Assembly: GCA_014281115.1 (NCBI GenBank)
Contig: JACONQ010000005.1
Span: 3,968,001 to 4,032,000 of the forward strand
Source: Laburnicola sp. R22_1
Taxonomy: Eukaryota > Ascomycota > Dothideomycetes > Pleosporales > Didymosphaeriaceae
Direction of reading: 5' to 3'
DNA: 64,000 bases
Part shown: in pieces, positions 20,985-33,500 of the stretch
How positions within the stretch are numbered: position 1 is the stretch's first letter
Layout: each line of letters opens with the position of its first letter
Program-made: the position numbers and the translations under genes
The notes under the pieces: model-generated
The model's database searches: none
What the model saw: only the letters and a program-made list of their open reading frames with translations
Told to the model about the DNA's origin: nothing

Positions 20985-23182
20985 ATGGTACCCCCTAGCG
21001 GATCAGGCTTGGCCAACCACACTATGCTGAACAAGATCGACAAGCTGCGCGAACTTAACGTCAAGTCTATTGGCCTACCTCAAATTGTGGTTGTTGGGGA
21101 CCAGTCCAGTGGAAAAAGCTTAGTTCTTGAAAGCTTGACCGGCTTCTCTTTCCCGCATGCTCCAGGACTCTGCACCCGGTACGCCACCCAGATTTCTTGT
21201 CGACGCGAGAATGCTAAGAGAGTCACCGTTTCTATCATTCCTTGACCTGACGCGAATGATGCAGTCGCAACTCGTCTCCGCGCATTTAAGAAGAGTTTGC
21301 CTGATCTTTCAAATGACGAACTTGCGAAAATCATCGAGGATGCGAACAAGGTCATGGAAATCCGAATGGACCCGAGCGACACCACCCCAAACCTTCAGAC
21401 TTTCAGCGAGGACATCCTCAAGATTGAGATAACTGGACCTGGAGAACAGCACTTGACCGTCATCGATGTTCCAGGCATTTTCTACGTCCCCTCTCCGCCG
21501 ATGACAACGGAAACTGACAAGACGTTGGTTCGCAACATGGTTCAAACCTACATGGAGAACAACCGAACCATCATTCTCGAAATTCTGCCCTCCAATACCG
21601 ATATAGCTACCCAGGAGATCCTCACCATGGCCGAAAAAGCCGACAATGATGGCGTCAGGACAATGGGCGTCCTCACGAAGCCTGATCTGGTAACCGAAGA
21701 TACATCTCGAGATGCTGTGAAAGGCCTTGTTTTGGGTAGAGGAAAGAAATTGCGGTTAGGCTATTTCGTCGTCAAAAACCGCGGTGCGGATGACCATACT
21801 TCCACTCTAGATGACCGCATTGAAGAAAAGAAGGCATTTTTTTCTGATCCGAAGTGGCAAGAGATAGCTCGGGCTGGGAAGTGCGGCGTTAGTTCTCTTA
21901 AGGCTCGCCTCAGCGAACTTCTGATGGATTTGACAAAGAAAGAGCTTCCAAATGTTAAGGCCGATACTTTGAAAATGCTAGAGGATACAAAGTCAAAGCT
22001 AAATGGCATAGGACCCTCTCGTGTTGAACAGACTGCTCAAAGGATGTACATTGGAAACCTGGCTGCGGCATTTCAAGACATCACGCGATGCGCTCTAAGT
22101 GGCTCTTATGAGAGTCATAAAGCTTTCGACGAAGTTCTAAATCTAAAGCTCATTACGAGCATTCAAGATATGAATGAACGCTTCTCCAATAACTTCTGGA
22201 AAAGGGGACACATGCGACAACTCTCGTCGAGCTCGGATGGTGAGGGAGAATTGTTGCATAATCTTGATGAAGACCTATATCGTATCGATCTTAAAAAGTA
22301 TCCTGAGCTGCACGATATTATCGAAGTCGATGACTACGAATGTCCAGAGCCAGATGACTTCAACGAAGCTTCCCTCATGCAGCATATCGATAGAGTCTAC
22401 CAGTCGAATCGCGGAGCTGAGCTAGGAACGGTAAGGGCTTCCTAGTTAAAACGAATTTGACCTCGCTGACAGAATAACAGTTCTCGGGATCTATTCTCGC
22501 CATCACCTTCAAGGAGCAATCCGAGAAATGGGAACCCCTAGTTCTTGCACACGTGAGCCAGTCGATTGGTGTTGTGCACGACTACATTTTCAGGCTTTTA
22601 AATCATTTATGTTCGGATAAGCAAGTTCGCGATCAGCTCTGGGATACCATTATTATCGATGAACTGCGGAAGAGATATGCTCGTGCAATGGATCATGCTC
22701 GCTTCCTCCTGCGCATTGAACGAGACGGCATGCCATCGACCTACAACAACTACTTCAATGCTGAAGTGCAGAGAAAGCGACAAGCTCGAATCAATTCATT
22801 GCTCAGAAATAAGGCTGTCGAGTACCACTTGTCCAGCAAGACGTGGGTACATGCTGTTCCTATTACCAGTCTGTCAGATACTGTTGTGAACAAGGCAAAT
22901 GTGGACCAAGTTCGAGAGGATATCCTCGACAATCTCATGAGCTATTACAAAGTTTCTCGGAAACGCTTCGTCGACGTTGTCTGCAGGCAAGTTATCGGCT
23001 ACTTCCTTCTTGAAGGAGAAGAGAGTCCACTTAAGGTACTCTGCTCCAGCCTTGTGCACAGTCTAGACACAGAGCAGTTAGAGACGATTGCCGGAGAAGA
23101 TGTGCAGACAAAGTTCCAAAGAGCAATGCTTGAAACAGACATCAAAAACTTGGAGGAGGTGATGAAGGTTCTTCGGAGATAG
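20985..23182 (+). pseudogene. Dynamin/Mx-like large GTPase with one nonsense codon
   Basis: Exons 20985-22430 and 22481-23182 flank a 50-nt intron (GTAAGG...ACAG) and give about 715 codons. The GTPase domain has the P-loop GDQSSGKS (residues 38-45), the GLCTRYATQI switch segment, DVPGIF and TKPD. A stalk follows and then a C-terminal GTPase effector domain (NLMSYYKVSRKRFVDVV). The family self-assembles on membranes; the Mx-like fungal branch is of unknown role. Codon 87 (21243-21245) is TGA where Arg or Gly is expected, early in the GTPase domain, while the remaining 628 codons are open. It is a recent pseudogene, an allele, or a sequencing error. Confidence 0.82.
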
Positions 23183-23435
23183 AACGAGCGGAGCGATGTT
23201 TACCATGGCATAGCGACAAAATCTATCTGCATTACCCTAGACGCTTAGATGTAGCGGTATCAGGAGGCTTTGTAGTTTTTTGGTGTTAAATCAGCCGAGT
23301 TGGAAAAAGGTACAGCTCGCATTTCACTCTTTAAGGAAGATAGTATTTCTACGTTGAATCTAGTATCGCTCACTCCTCACTCCCTTGGACACAATATCAT
23401 TCATGCGTGCTCTATCTATGCAGCTCGGCTGCGCG
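23183..23435. other. Interval between the convergent dynamin and DUF3435 genes
   Basis: Short spacer between two convergent genes; nothing recognised. Confidence 0.4.
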
Positions 23436-25844
23436 CTATGAAACGGTACCATGAACATCAAAAGCATGTCGTTGCCAATGCATCTTGTGGTCTAGGTCAG
23501 TCTGGCAGAGCTTGCATCTGACAGATTCTCCTTCGTTCATGTTCGCGAGGTGTTTCCTTCGAAAATGTTTCGTAAGATCCCCAGAGGTGCGAAATGAGTG
23601 AACGCGCTCTTCCGTAGGCAGGTTTTCATTGCCTACACAAACAAAACATGCCGTCGGCCTCTTCTCTTTGTACACCGACACCTTAGCTGCTTCTAGTGCT
23701 TCTTTGCGGGCCTTGAATTGTGCATCTTCTTGACTGTTAGGAGGCGATGCAACATGACCGCTATATTGCTTTCGCCGAGAAGAGGACATTCCACCTTCTT
23801 CAATCCTACAGTAGTCCATAACAGCACAGATAGCCCTGTTACGCCGGCTGACCTCCTCTTGTAAGGATGTTCCTGGCTGGGTCAGGACGGCGTCAACTAA
23901 TGCCTTTTGAACCGGGTGCATAGCATTATAAGTCTTGTCTACCACCGCGATGTCTCTGGCTTCGATGCCAGCGAGCTGTTGCTCAACATCACGCACAGGT
24001 TGCTCGTACTCCCAGCGCTCTTTAATCTCCTGAAGAAGAGCATGTCGCAGTCGCTGCCTTGCCTGCTGGATCTTTCGATTAAGCTCTTGGTACTGTGCAT
24101 GTTTTGATGCGTTTCTAAGCCTTTGCTTGAGTCGTTCCCGTTGCGCCAGCAGGGAGCGAACGATAGGATCGTCATTTACCGACGCCGATTGCTCCGGTGT
24201 GAGACTCCTTGGCCTTCGGGCATCGATCGATCGACTCATTGTGCAAGCTGCTCGCATAATCGCGTCCTGGGGCTGTATGCCTCGCACGACCGCCTGTGTA
24301 TCTACCGTAACACGTCGCGACAGGTAGTGTTTCAAGAACGTCCGTATGTTGGCATGTCCCATCATTAGGTTTTGCATGGCCTCGCTAACGTTGCCTATAC
24401 ATACGTTAGTTTCAGATCTGCTAGGACTGGTAGCTGAGGCTAATATTACCGTTCTCATTGAATGCCTTGCCTCCAGCGTAGCGTAGTGAATAAGGCCGGG
24501 TGACCTGTGCAAAACCTGTAATTTCTCCAAGGGTCTTAATCCAAGGCCGTAACGTAGAGTCTGGGAGACGTTTATCCTTAGAGATAACCCAACCTTCCGG
24601 AGTCCTCTCCGCCATGCGGAAGATAGGAATGTCGTCTAGGTTTCGATCAAGACGCAACGGGAGCTCATTGCGCTCTGGCGAGATGGAGAGCCTGCTTAGC
24701 TCTTCTGGAGATGTCAGATTGTACGCAGCAAACGCCCCATCGTGAAAAAGCATCCCGAGTAGGAAAACGTGGGGGCTGAAGGTGAGGGTCTCGTCATGAA
24801 TAACTTCAGGGATAGGGAAGGTGTTCCTAGCCAAATTATTAGTATTCTTACGAGAGGAATAGATCTAAGAAACTTACATATCTTTAATCCCAAGGAATTC
24901 CTTTGTGAACTCAAAGGTCAGCTCAAGTAACACCCGATGAGGCCCACCCTCTGGATCCCGGAGCAGGGTAACCTGGACATGCCGATAGCAGAGACTAAGT
25001 AGAGCTTTTGGCCGATTCGCCGTAAAACCGCCGAGCTGTAGGTAGACTTGGGTTTGTATTCGATAGCGTCCGTGGGAATATCGCTTTTCGGTTGTTACAA
25101 GGTTCGTCTCCAGGACCCGAGTAAGGTCTTCCACGTACATACAGGGCTTGTCTCGGCCTATCTTCTTTAAGCCGTGCTTTTTGGCTAGCTTTAGTAGCAC
25201 CTGCGATGCAGATTAGACGTGCTTTAGGGTGAAGGTATGCAACAAGAGGCAGGACAGACCTTATGCATGCTCCAGTTCATCTTCCCATCCAGCTTCAGAC
25301 TTGTTGCTCTCTCGTATACGAGGCGGTACACCTTCCAGTACGTACCAAGGGAGCTGGCAAACTTAATACCCCGGCGTTTCCGACCTCCCTTTCCTTGACG
25401 CTGATCGAGTAGCCAGTTGAAGAAGGTATACAGGGTGCTGATAGATACGGTCGTATAGGAGCGGAGGTGCTTTCTTCCTAGGTAGGTCCAGCATCTATCT
25501 TCTGTTAGTATTGCATTCCTTAGTCTAAACTAGGAGCATATGACTCACTGGTTCCATTGATCTTCAAGACGATCTAGTAGACGAGTACTACTCTCCTTAT
25601 AGTCCTCCTTGGTGTATTCTGCTTCGTCGAACGTTTCAAGCATGCTGATGTAGTGCTGAGGCGAATGGTTCTTATCAGCAAAGAGCCGTGCTTGGTCCTC
25701 TACCTCTTCGCCTTTCTCGCCATCCTCGTTACTGGACGCTTCGTCGTCCGTAAGGTCTGTGTCTGGCATAACACTAATGTCGGCATCAGACTCGGCATAT
25801 TCGCTCTCGTCGGAGGGATCATCGACGGGTAGACGGGGTCGCAT
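23436..25844 (-). CDS. DUF3435 tyrosine recombinase (Starship captain family), five exons, intact
   Basis: Exons 25549-25844, 25260-25494, 24878-25200, 24450-24826 and 23436-24394 join in phase to 2190 nt, 729 aa, without a stop. Donors are GTGAGT, GTCTGT, GTAAGT and GTAATA; acceptors end in AG. Spliced protein restores family blocks cut by the introns, such as FNEN-GNVSEAMQNLMMGHAN. Landmarks: acidic N-terminus, NRPKALL (Arg ~240), RPYSLRY (Arg ~400), GHAN (His ~424) and FLKHYL (candidate nucleophile Tyr ~434), then a Cys/His finger-like C-terminus (~655-725). DUF3435 (PF11917) recombinases mobilise fungal Starship elements and are usually their first gene. The start lies about 590 bp from an abrupt AT-rich boundary. 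Whether a Starship is present is inference. Confidence 0.82.
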
Positions 25845-26437
25845 ATTGCGTCGATGTGGGTAGAGCTCGGCGGAGTGCTTGGACGTATCGGATGACGGGT
25901 AGGGCAGCTAGTTAAGTAGATGGGTGAAAAGATAGGAGGCGGCCCTCGTTAGTGGTTCTGTGAAGGGCGAGGAGACGGCTTAAGTACGCCGCCAACAGGG
26001 TGGCCTCGGCTTGGGTCAGCATGCTGCTGGTGTCAAGAATGGCGAGTGGTGTCGAGAGCTGTGCCCCGCGCTCGCGTTCCTGGCGGCAGGGGTGCCGCGA
26101 TCCGCCGCTTGGACGAGAGCCCGGATGAGTGTGCCATGGCGATGGCGATGAGGTATCTGTGCGAGGGAGGGGAGAGCGCGTTGTGTTTCGAGACGCAGGA
26201 TGCGTGCCGTGGTTGTAACGAGAGCCTTGCGCCCGACGCACGTCGTCGCCTCGAGCTTCTGGAAGGTTGGAGCAGTGGCGTGCCTACGCTAGCTGAAGTG
26301 GGTAGCCCGGAAAGCACGCGCCCTCGAGCCAGCCGGCGCAGCGGTAGGGAGGTTTAGTGGCAAGTCAGCGTCAGAAAACGGCGGCAAAGGCCTCCAGAAT
26401 CGGCAGCCAGAATGCCGTCGGATTGTTTAAGATAGTA
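25845..26437. other. GC-balanced leader between the DUF3435 gene and the AT-rich block
   Basis: A plus-strand frame at 26046-26357 encodes a Cys-containing stretch (YLCEGGESALCFETQDACRGC) that hints at a small zinc-binding fragment, but no family is recognised. If the recombinase is a captain, its element's 5' terminus should be here. I see no clear terminal repeat. Confidence 0.35.
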
Positions 26438-27151
26438 ATACTATAATATACTAAAATACTAAAAAGTATATTTAAAAAAATAGGTATATAGCACCTAAAA
26501 GGCCTACTAAATCTATACTAGGTATAGACAAATTTCTAAATTGTTTAACTTAAGAAGCTTAGCTTATAGCTACTATATAAGTAGTTATCTAGCAATATAA
26601 TATGTATAGCTAAGCTTAATAACTTTTACCTATTAAAAAAAATCTTAAGGCTAACTATAATTTTACTATATATTACTATGCGTAGTTAACTTTTATTAAA
26701 GAGAATAATAATAAAAGTACACGCACTAGTATTTTTACTTTCTTACTACTTAAAATACTATATAAATATGCTAGTAATAATAATAATAATAATAAAACTA
26801 TAATATAAACTAAGTCCTTTAAAAGAATAAGTAATAAAAAAATAAAAAAAGTGTGTGTACGGTAAGGCAACGCAACATAGAGTAACCTAAGGGCAATTAC
26901 TATTATTTATAATAAGATATAAATAATAAACTATTATATTACTATATAATATGTATAATTAAAATTTCTATTAAAGCTATAAATTATCTACCTACGCTAA
27001 TAGTCTTATAACCTACCTAACTAAATAATATTTAAAGAAAGGACTAGTTAAATATAACTACTACTTTAATTAGACTATTTATAAGTCTTACTAAAGATAG
27101 AAATATAATAACTAAACTAAAAATAGCCCTTATTAATAAATAAGAAAATAT
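26438..27151. other. AT-rich, RIP-degraded DNA
   Basis: Composition changes abruptly at about 26438. The block is dominated by TA dinucleotides with no open frame of note. It is the left part of an older repeat into which copia-2 inserted. Confidence 0.6.
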
Positions 27152-27156
27152 AGTTT

Positions 27157-27321
27157 TGTTAAATTAGAGCCGTGTTGCCGAACAAGGGCACGTGGTCGGC
27201 TCTACCCTCTAAATTAGACCTCGAGCCAACAAGTCACACAACACACACAATACAACTATTTATCCATTTTATCTATTAGACCCCCCATCTCAATAAGCTT
27301 AAATAGTGCTTAAATCTAACA
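27157..27321 (+). repeat. 5' LTR of copia-2
   Basis: 165 bp, matching 37422-37586 with mostly C/T and G/A differences (for example GCCGAACAAGGGCACG versus GCTGAACAAGGGTACG). Confidence 0.9.
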
Positions 27322-27362
27322 ATTAAGAGTCTCACTACCTTAATCGACCCTAAGAAAAGACA

Positions 27363-30250
27363 ATGTCGCTATTAACGCTCCGCGACTTAACAATCGTGTT
27401 AACTAATTATACTAATTATACACTATAGCTGCTGCAGCTAAAAGCGCAATGCGAGCTAATAGATATATGGCCCATTATTAGTCTAGATGGAGCCAAACTC
27501 CCACGCAAAAAGCCGACACCGCCGTTACCGCTAGAAATAGCGAGTTACCAGTTAATTATCTGCGTAAACGACGACGATTAATAAATCCCTCTAACGCGCC
27601 TATTAGAGCTATTAAATTTAGGCCTTAAGGTATATAAGGAGGATATTAAGTTCTACAAAATACAGCTTAAGAACTACAAGATTAAGAATAAGAAATACTA
27701 AGAGAAGAGAATAAGTCTTAAGAAAGTAGTTATCTATATCTAATTAACTATGTCGCAACACCTGCAATATAACTGCTGTAAGCCTAAAGAGTAGATCTAG
27801 CAATGGATTAAATCTCTAACGCAGACAGTAGGCGTTAATAAGGAAGATAAGCGGGATAGGGCGAGAGCGCAATACCTATAGGCTCTTAAGCCAATAAGAC
27901 AACCCTTAAACTAGGATACCTAGCTAACTAAGTATAATTAGGCAGCTACAAAAGCAGAGACAAATAATGTCGCTAAAGTATAATTAATCTATAATACTAT
28001 AAAGGACTTCCTAACTGCGATTATAAAGGCTGCCCCCACCTAGGGCGTGTCCTTTTAAGAAACTAGACGCTAAGACATAGATATAACAAGAAAGAAGATA
28101 ATAAAACGCTTCTAAGAATATATAGCAATATTCCACCTAATTAAGGGCAAATAGTATAGGGGCGCCTTTGCTGCTAGTTAGCCATCTCTCGCTGCTAGTG
28201 GTGTATCCACCCTAGGCACTAATAGGGACGCCTCTTACGCTGCTAAAGACGCGCCATCTTCCACAAATAACTAATGTGGACAGGGGAGACCTTAACAAAA
28301 ACAATCCTTTAGTCAAAGTACTATATCTAAGTAGTCCTTAATAGAGGATACAACAGCAGTTAAAGGCAGAAAATGCTCTGCTTATAGATAAAGGCATAGT
28401 CTAAAAGACTACTTCTACGCATATTTAGAATATACACCAGAGTGGTTTAGGCCACAACCTGACTTTATAGACATAGTATAATACAGAATTAGAAATAATT
28501 TAAATCTATAAGAGGAGATAAGGAAGGTAAAGAGACTAAGGTCTTAAACCCCACGAATTAAGAATTCACATACCCCTACTCCTAAGATTAATAATAATTA
28601 ACTAGATAGACGAAAAATTTCCACTATTTAAGCTAGCTTTAATGCGGCATTATATTAATCTAATTCTACAAGCTACCTACGACAATACTCCTCAATTCTT
28701 AATTTAGGCACCACCTGCTATATCGCGAACAACCTTAATTAATTTGTCTTATTTTGCCCTCTATTGCCTGGAGACTTTATATGGGCTAGAAATACACAAA
28801 TATAGGTTAAAGAATATAGCACGGTTTACCTTAAACTAAAGGGCCTAGCTAGACGGCGGATACTACGCCTTAACAATATAGCCTATTGTCCAGACCTTCT
28901 ATACAACCTAGTGTCTTTTAGGATACTACGGCGTTAAGGGCTATAGTAGGATACTAAATTAGAACCCACAAGCCTAAAGCGAGCAGATAACACAGTTATT
29001 ACTAAGCTGCAAGAGCTCTATAACTAATAGGTTCTAGAATACTAACCAGAACTAATAGAACAGGCAACCTTCCACACTCACAGAATTACCTCACGCACTA
29101 AGAGATCCCCGCAAAAGGCAGACGCACTGCAATGGCATAAGCGACTAGGGCATCTAGGCCCTAGTGCTCTTAAGCACCTAGTGCAGCAATCTAAGGGGGT
29201 GCGGATTAAAGGCATCACTATAGTATAGTGCGACGCCTGCGGACGAGCTAAATCCAAGAGGTTAATCCGCCGAACACTACAACTAATTAATAAAGGACTA
29301 GGAAAACAAGTCGCAATAGACTTCCATAGCTACGAAGATGGCAGCTTAACAAAAGAGAAGAGCCAAATACTAATTACTAATTAATACTTAGAACTAATGT
29401 GGGATTTCTACTTTAAGAACAATCGCACAGCTTAATCTATTATCTAAACTTTGGCCACTTTTACAAAGTTTATAAAGAACCAATTTAATCTTATAGTTAA
29501 GGTAATTAAAGCGGATAACGAAATATTTATAGTTACACAAGAAGTTAATTAATAGTGTACAGCCTAGGGAATTATAATTAAGTCTTTAGCACCTAATACA
29601 CAAGCACAGAATGGGGGAGCTAAACGCTTAGGGGGTGTAATAAAAGACAAAGCCCGGGCAATGCAACTTAATGCCAACCTACTATAGGATATGTGGCTAG
29701 AGATTACCTAGTTAGCTGTCTACCTCTATAATCGAACGCCAAACTATACGAATTACTAGAGAACACTATACGAAGTCTTCTTTACAACAGTGGCCTTTTA
29801 GAATAGAGTGGTTATAGCACCACAAAAGCTAAATTAAACCTATCTTAAGGCATATAGGTGCAAAGCTTTTGCAATAACAGATAATACCCGCTATAGTAAG
29901 AGTAGACTATAACGTCTCGACCTAAAGGCGTAGATTAGATATCTAGTAGGATACTAATCCTCTAATATCTTTTAGATATGGATACCCTCACTTAGGAAAG
30001 TAATTAGCACCTAGGACGTAATATTTAACAAAGACAGTATTTTTAGCGGAAAGACAAAGGACCTTATAGATAACCTTATGCACAATACCCTTAAAGAGAT
30101 TGCTATATAGGTCTAATCGGTTGAACTACTATCTATAGCTAAACTAGCTAAACTAGAGACAGAGTCGTTCTATAAAGATAAGATAATTTGAGACAACCCG
30201 TAGGATAAAGACCAGCCTAAATATTAATAAGGCAGGAAAGTAGACTATAC
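27363..30250 (+). pseudogene. copia-2 gag-integrase part, RIP-degraded
   Basis: ATG 27363 opens a gag-like frame (MSLLTLRDLTIVLTNY). Later segments read as GAG-pre-integrase (LQWHKRLGHLGPSALKHLV near 29130, CDACGRAKSKR near 29230) and integrase core (QNGGAKRLGG near 29605, VYLYNRTPNYT near 29725). Stops, almost all TAG or TAA, interrupt every few dozen codons. The nested copia-3 splits the gene after 30250. Confidence 0.75.
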
Positions 30251-30255
30251 TTATC

Positions 30256-30407
30256 TGTTAGTGTGGAGTACGATATCACATGATACTACTAACCTAATGT
30301 AGACTAGTTGCTGATTACGATTCTGCTACTTAAGCAGTTTCTCTGTTCAGCTTGTTACAATCAACTCAGTCTCTCATTCCTAATTGCTACCCTACTTATC
30401 CCTTACA
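30256..30407 (+). repeat. 5' LTR of copia-3
   Basis: 152 bp, partner of 35367-35518; the visible differences are transitions. Confidence 0.92.
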
Positions 30408-30418
30408 GTTATGAGCCC
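30408..30418 (+). other. Primer binding site of copia-3 (half initiator-Met tRNA)
   Basis: GTTATGAGCCC starts at the first base after the LTR and is complementary to GGGCTCATAAC, the anticodon-loop region (CAT anticodon) of eukaryotic initiator methionine tRNA. Copia and Ty-like elements are known to prime from a half tRNA cut in this loop. Confidence 0.75.
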
Positions 30419-30516
30419 GGCCTACGCTTAATTTGACTGCAGTTTATACTCTACCTACTTACTACACACGCGCTTTCCACAATAGAGATTAACTTAATAA
30501 GCTCTAGTTTGCCACA

Positions 30517-33500
30517 ATGAGCAACAAAGAGGACGAGCTGATTGTTAAGGAGATAATTATCCTTGATAAGCTGAGCGATTGGTCGAAGTGGATCTTTCTG
30601 CGAAAGAGGACCGCTAAGGCATACAAGATCTGGGACTATTGTAACCCAGATTTGATAGTAGATACTGTTAAGAAAATCTACAATGAGAAACCTAAGGAGC
30701 GACTACTACGCTTATTTAAAAAGGACAACACACCTAATAAAGCTTTAAGCATTGTCTAGGGCGACGATGATATTAAACTAGACAAACTTACGAAATCTGA
30801 ACGAGAGGACTACACCTTCTAGTATGGGTTCTACGCAATAAAGCTGGCAGCCTGGCAAAAGAAGGAGAACGCTCTTAACAACCTGACACGGGAGATTGCA
30901 AGGACAATCGCTAGCAGACATATCCTAGTTATTGAGGATGCTAAAACTCCCTATAAATAACTTATGCAACTCAAGAAGATATTCTGTATATTAGTAGCAG
31001 AACGCAAGTATGAGTTGCTTAAGCAGTACGACAAGATTAAGAAGGTTCCGCAACAATAGAAGATGGATGCTTGGTATGAGAGCTATATTACTATCCTTCG
31101 CGACATGATTAAACTAAAACTACCTAAAGTCCAGGACTATTAGGCACAGTAGGACTTTCTTCGAGCAATTAGGGGAATTGATAAGTCCTTTGTTACGCAC
31201 AAAATTCAGGAGATTACGCGAGCTAAGATAAACGGAACCCTGTATATAGATCCTGTTGCACTAGTGGAGAACTATTGATAGTTCCAACGCACCTTGAACC
31301 CTGTAGCGTTAGTACTTGGAACATACGCTGTTTTAGGACGCCCTAGTCCAAACACTAATAGCAACACCTAGAAACGTACAGTTACGTGCATCTGCGGGGA
31401 ACAGCACTTGTTTAAGTAGTGCTCCTATGTGGTGCCTTCTCTCCGACCCGCTGGATGGAGGCCCAACCCAGTTGTCTTAGCCGAGTTTGACAGAGTTAGG
31501 AAACTAGGCAAAGGCAACCCTTTAAGCGCAGCTCTGTTTGGAGCTAAGAAGAAAGCTAGTGAAAAGGCAGCTGCTACTAACAAGAATGATTTCTTAATAG
31601 ACACTAGTCACCCTCTATTGAATGCTTAAAACTTAATAGGAGCAGTTATGCACTGGCAAGGTAGCCAGAACGCAGCTTAGGTTGTTACTCCACTTAGTAT
31701 AGCTGCTGTTTAACAGCCTCTACCGCTATTAATTAACAAGTGGATACTAGATCCTGGCTCTAATCTATATATCACAAACTATCAGCCAAAGACTTAGGAG
31801 AAGATCCGAGTTAGACACCTAGATGATATCCTACTAGCCGGCACGCAAGCCCTGCAGATATATGAGTGGGGAAATGTTAAGCTGTTTGTTGATACTCTAA
31901 CTGGCGAACGTTAAGTGACTATAACATAGGTAGCACTTATTCCCACGTTCTTTACATTAGTAGTGTCACTCTTACGCTGTCAATTAGTTAGTATTGAGTT
32001 TAACTTGGGACGTAGCTGTCTCTATCTAAGGAGCGCTTTAATAGACATATTCTGCACACTTGATAAGTAGGGTGGCTATTAGGTTATGGACTCTAATAAG
32101 GCAACACGTCCAAACGCATTAGAGTTGTACACATTCGCAATTTAATTAAAGTTAGCTAAGCCAAGCTGTATAGAGCGCAAGCCTCTACAAGTCACCCCTA
32201 TAGAAGCTTATTAGATGCTAGCTTATGCAGGATAACGCGCGGTTAAACACCTAGAGTAGGCAGTGGATGGTATCAAGCTTATTACTAGCCCCCAAGCTCC
32301 ACAATAGAGGGGATGTGAAAAGTGCATTAACTCTAAGCTTTCTAAGATTATTAGTTAACGCCCTTAACGCGAGCCTGCGACACGCCCCTTTGAACGTATT
32401 GGCATTGACCTTGTACAACTTAGGAAGATGGGTGAAGCTTGCTATAATAGGGACAAGTGGCTCTTACACGCTGTGTGTCAACATAGCAGATACTATTTAG
32501 GGAAGACTCTTTGTGATAAGAAGAAGGAGACTCTAACGCGCTCAGTTTAATAGATACTGGCGCTTATACAGACCTAGTTTGACGCAATTGTTGTATACGT
32601 TCGCTGTGACAACAAAAAGGGTTATGCTAATCTCTAGGAGGTCTTTTAAGACCTGGGTATCATAGCTAAGCGACGTGCTGTTAGTGCAGAAGAGATGACT
32701 GGCCTGCCTAAGAAGGCTAGTAACCTTATTATCACTGCGGCAAGAGCTTTGCGGATTGAAGCAAATTTGCCTAAGGAACTAGCTAACAAGTTATGCCTAA
32801 TAGCTATTTACATCCTTAATTAATTACTAATAGAGGTTCTTAACTAGAAGACGCCCTACGAATATGTACGCAAGGTGAAGCTGTCTCTTGCACACATAGA
32901 CGTTATTGGTGCCAAAGCCCTATTCCGTAATACTAAGGTGGCCAAAGGTGACAAGCTCGAGTTAAGGTCGATTACTGGATGGCTAGTTGGATACGAAGGA
33001 ACGAATATCTTCCGTGTATAGGTTCCTGGGGCTGACAGTGTTGTTCGAACACGTGATGTTGTCTTCGTACAAGACCAACGCTACTCGGCTCTACAACTTG
33101 AGCCTATGACGGAGGAGATACGACGCGTAGTCAGAGTCCTTGATATCGATTCATCGGACGAGGAGGAAGATCCCGTTATCGAGCAGATCCATCGTGATAT
33201 AACACATCGTCAACATACAGTTAAGGATGATATTAAGGATTAAGAAGAAGAGGCTACTGGGCCAGATAATGCCGAAGAGCAGATTCAACAGGAGGCCTAT
33301 AAAGGATTACTCACACCCCGAGAGACACTAGTACCTAGCACTTATGATTGTTCTCAACTAAAAGGCTGGAGAGAGATTGCTTCTGGAGATACTGCGCCAA
33401 ACCGCCATCAGAATAACGCTCCAAGACGGACAAACCCTAATATTGCTGCAGACAATATCGTTCTAGGGTCCCATTATTGGGGAGGTGGTAGAGGAGACGA

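Noticed and set aside
26676..26870. Leu-rich minus-strand frame in the AT-rich block
   Set aside because: Low-complexity TA-rich DNA gives Leu/Ile runs by chance; no start context or homologous motif.
32267..32500. 77-codon plus-strand frame in copia-3
   Set aside because: Out of frame with the polyprotein; the correct frame there encodes the pre-integrase Cys pair and the start of integrase.
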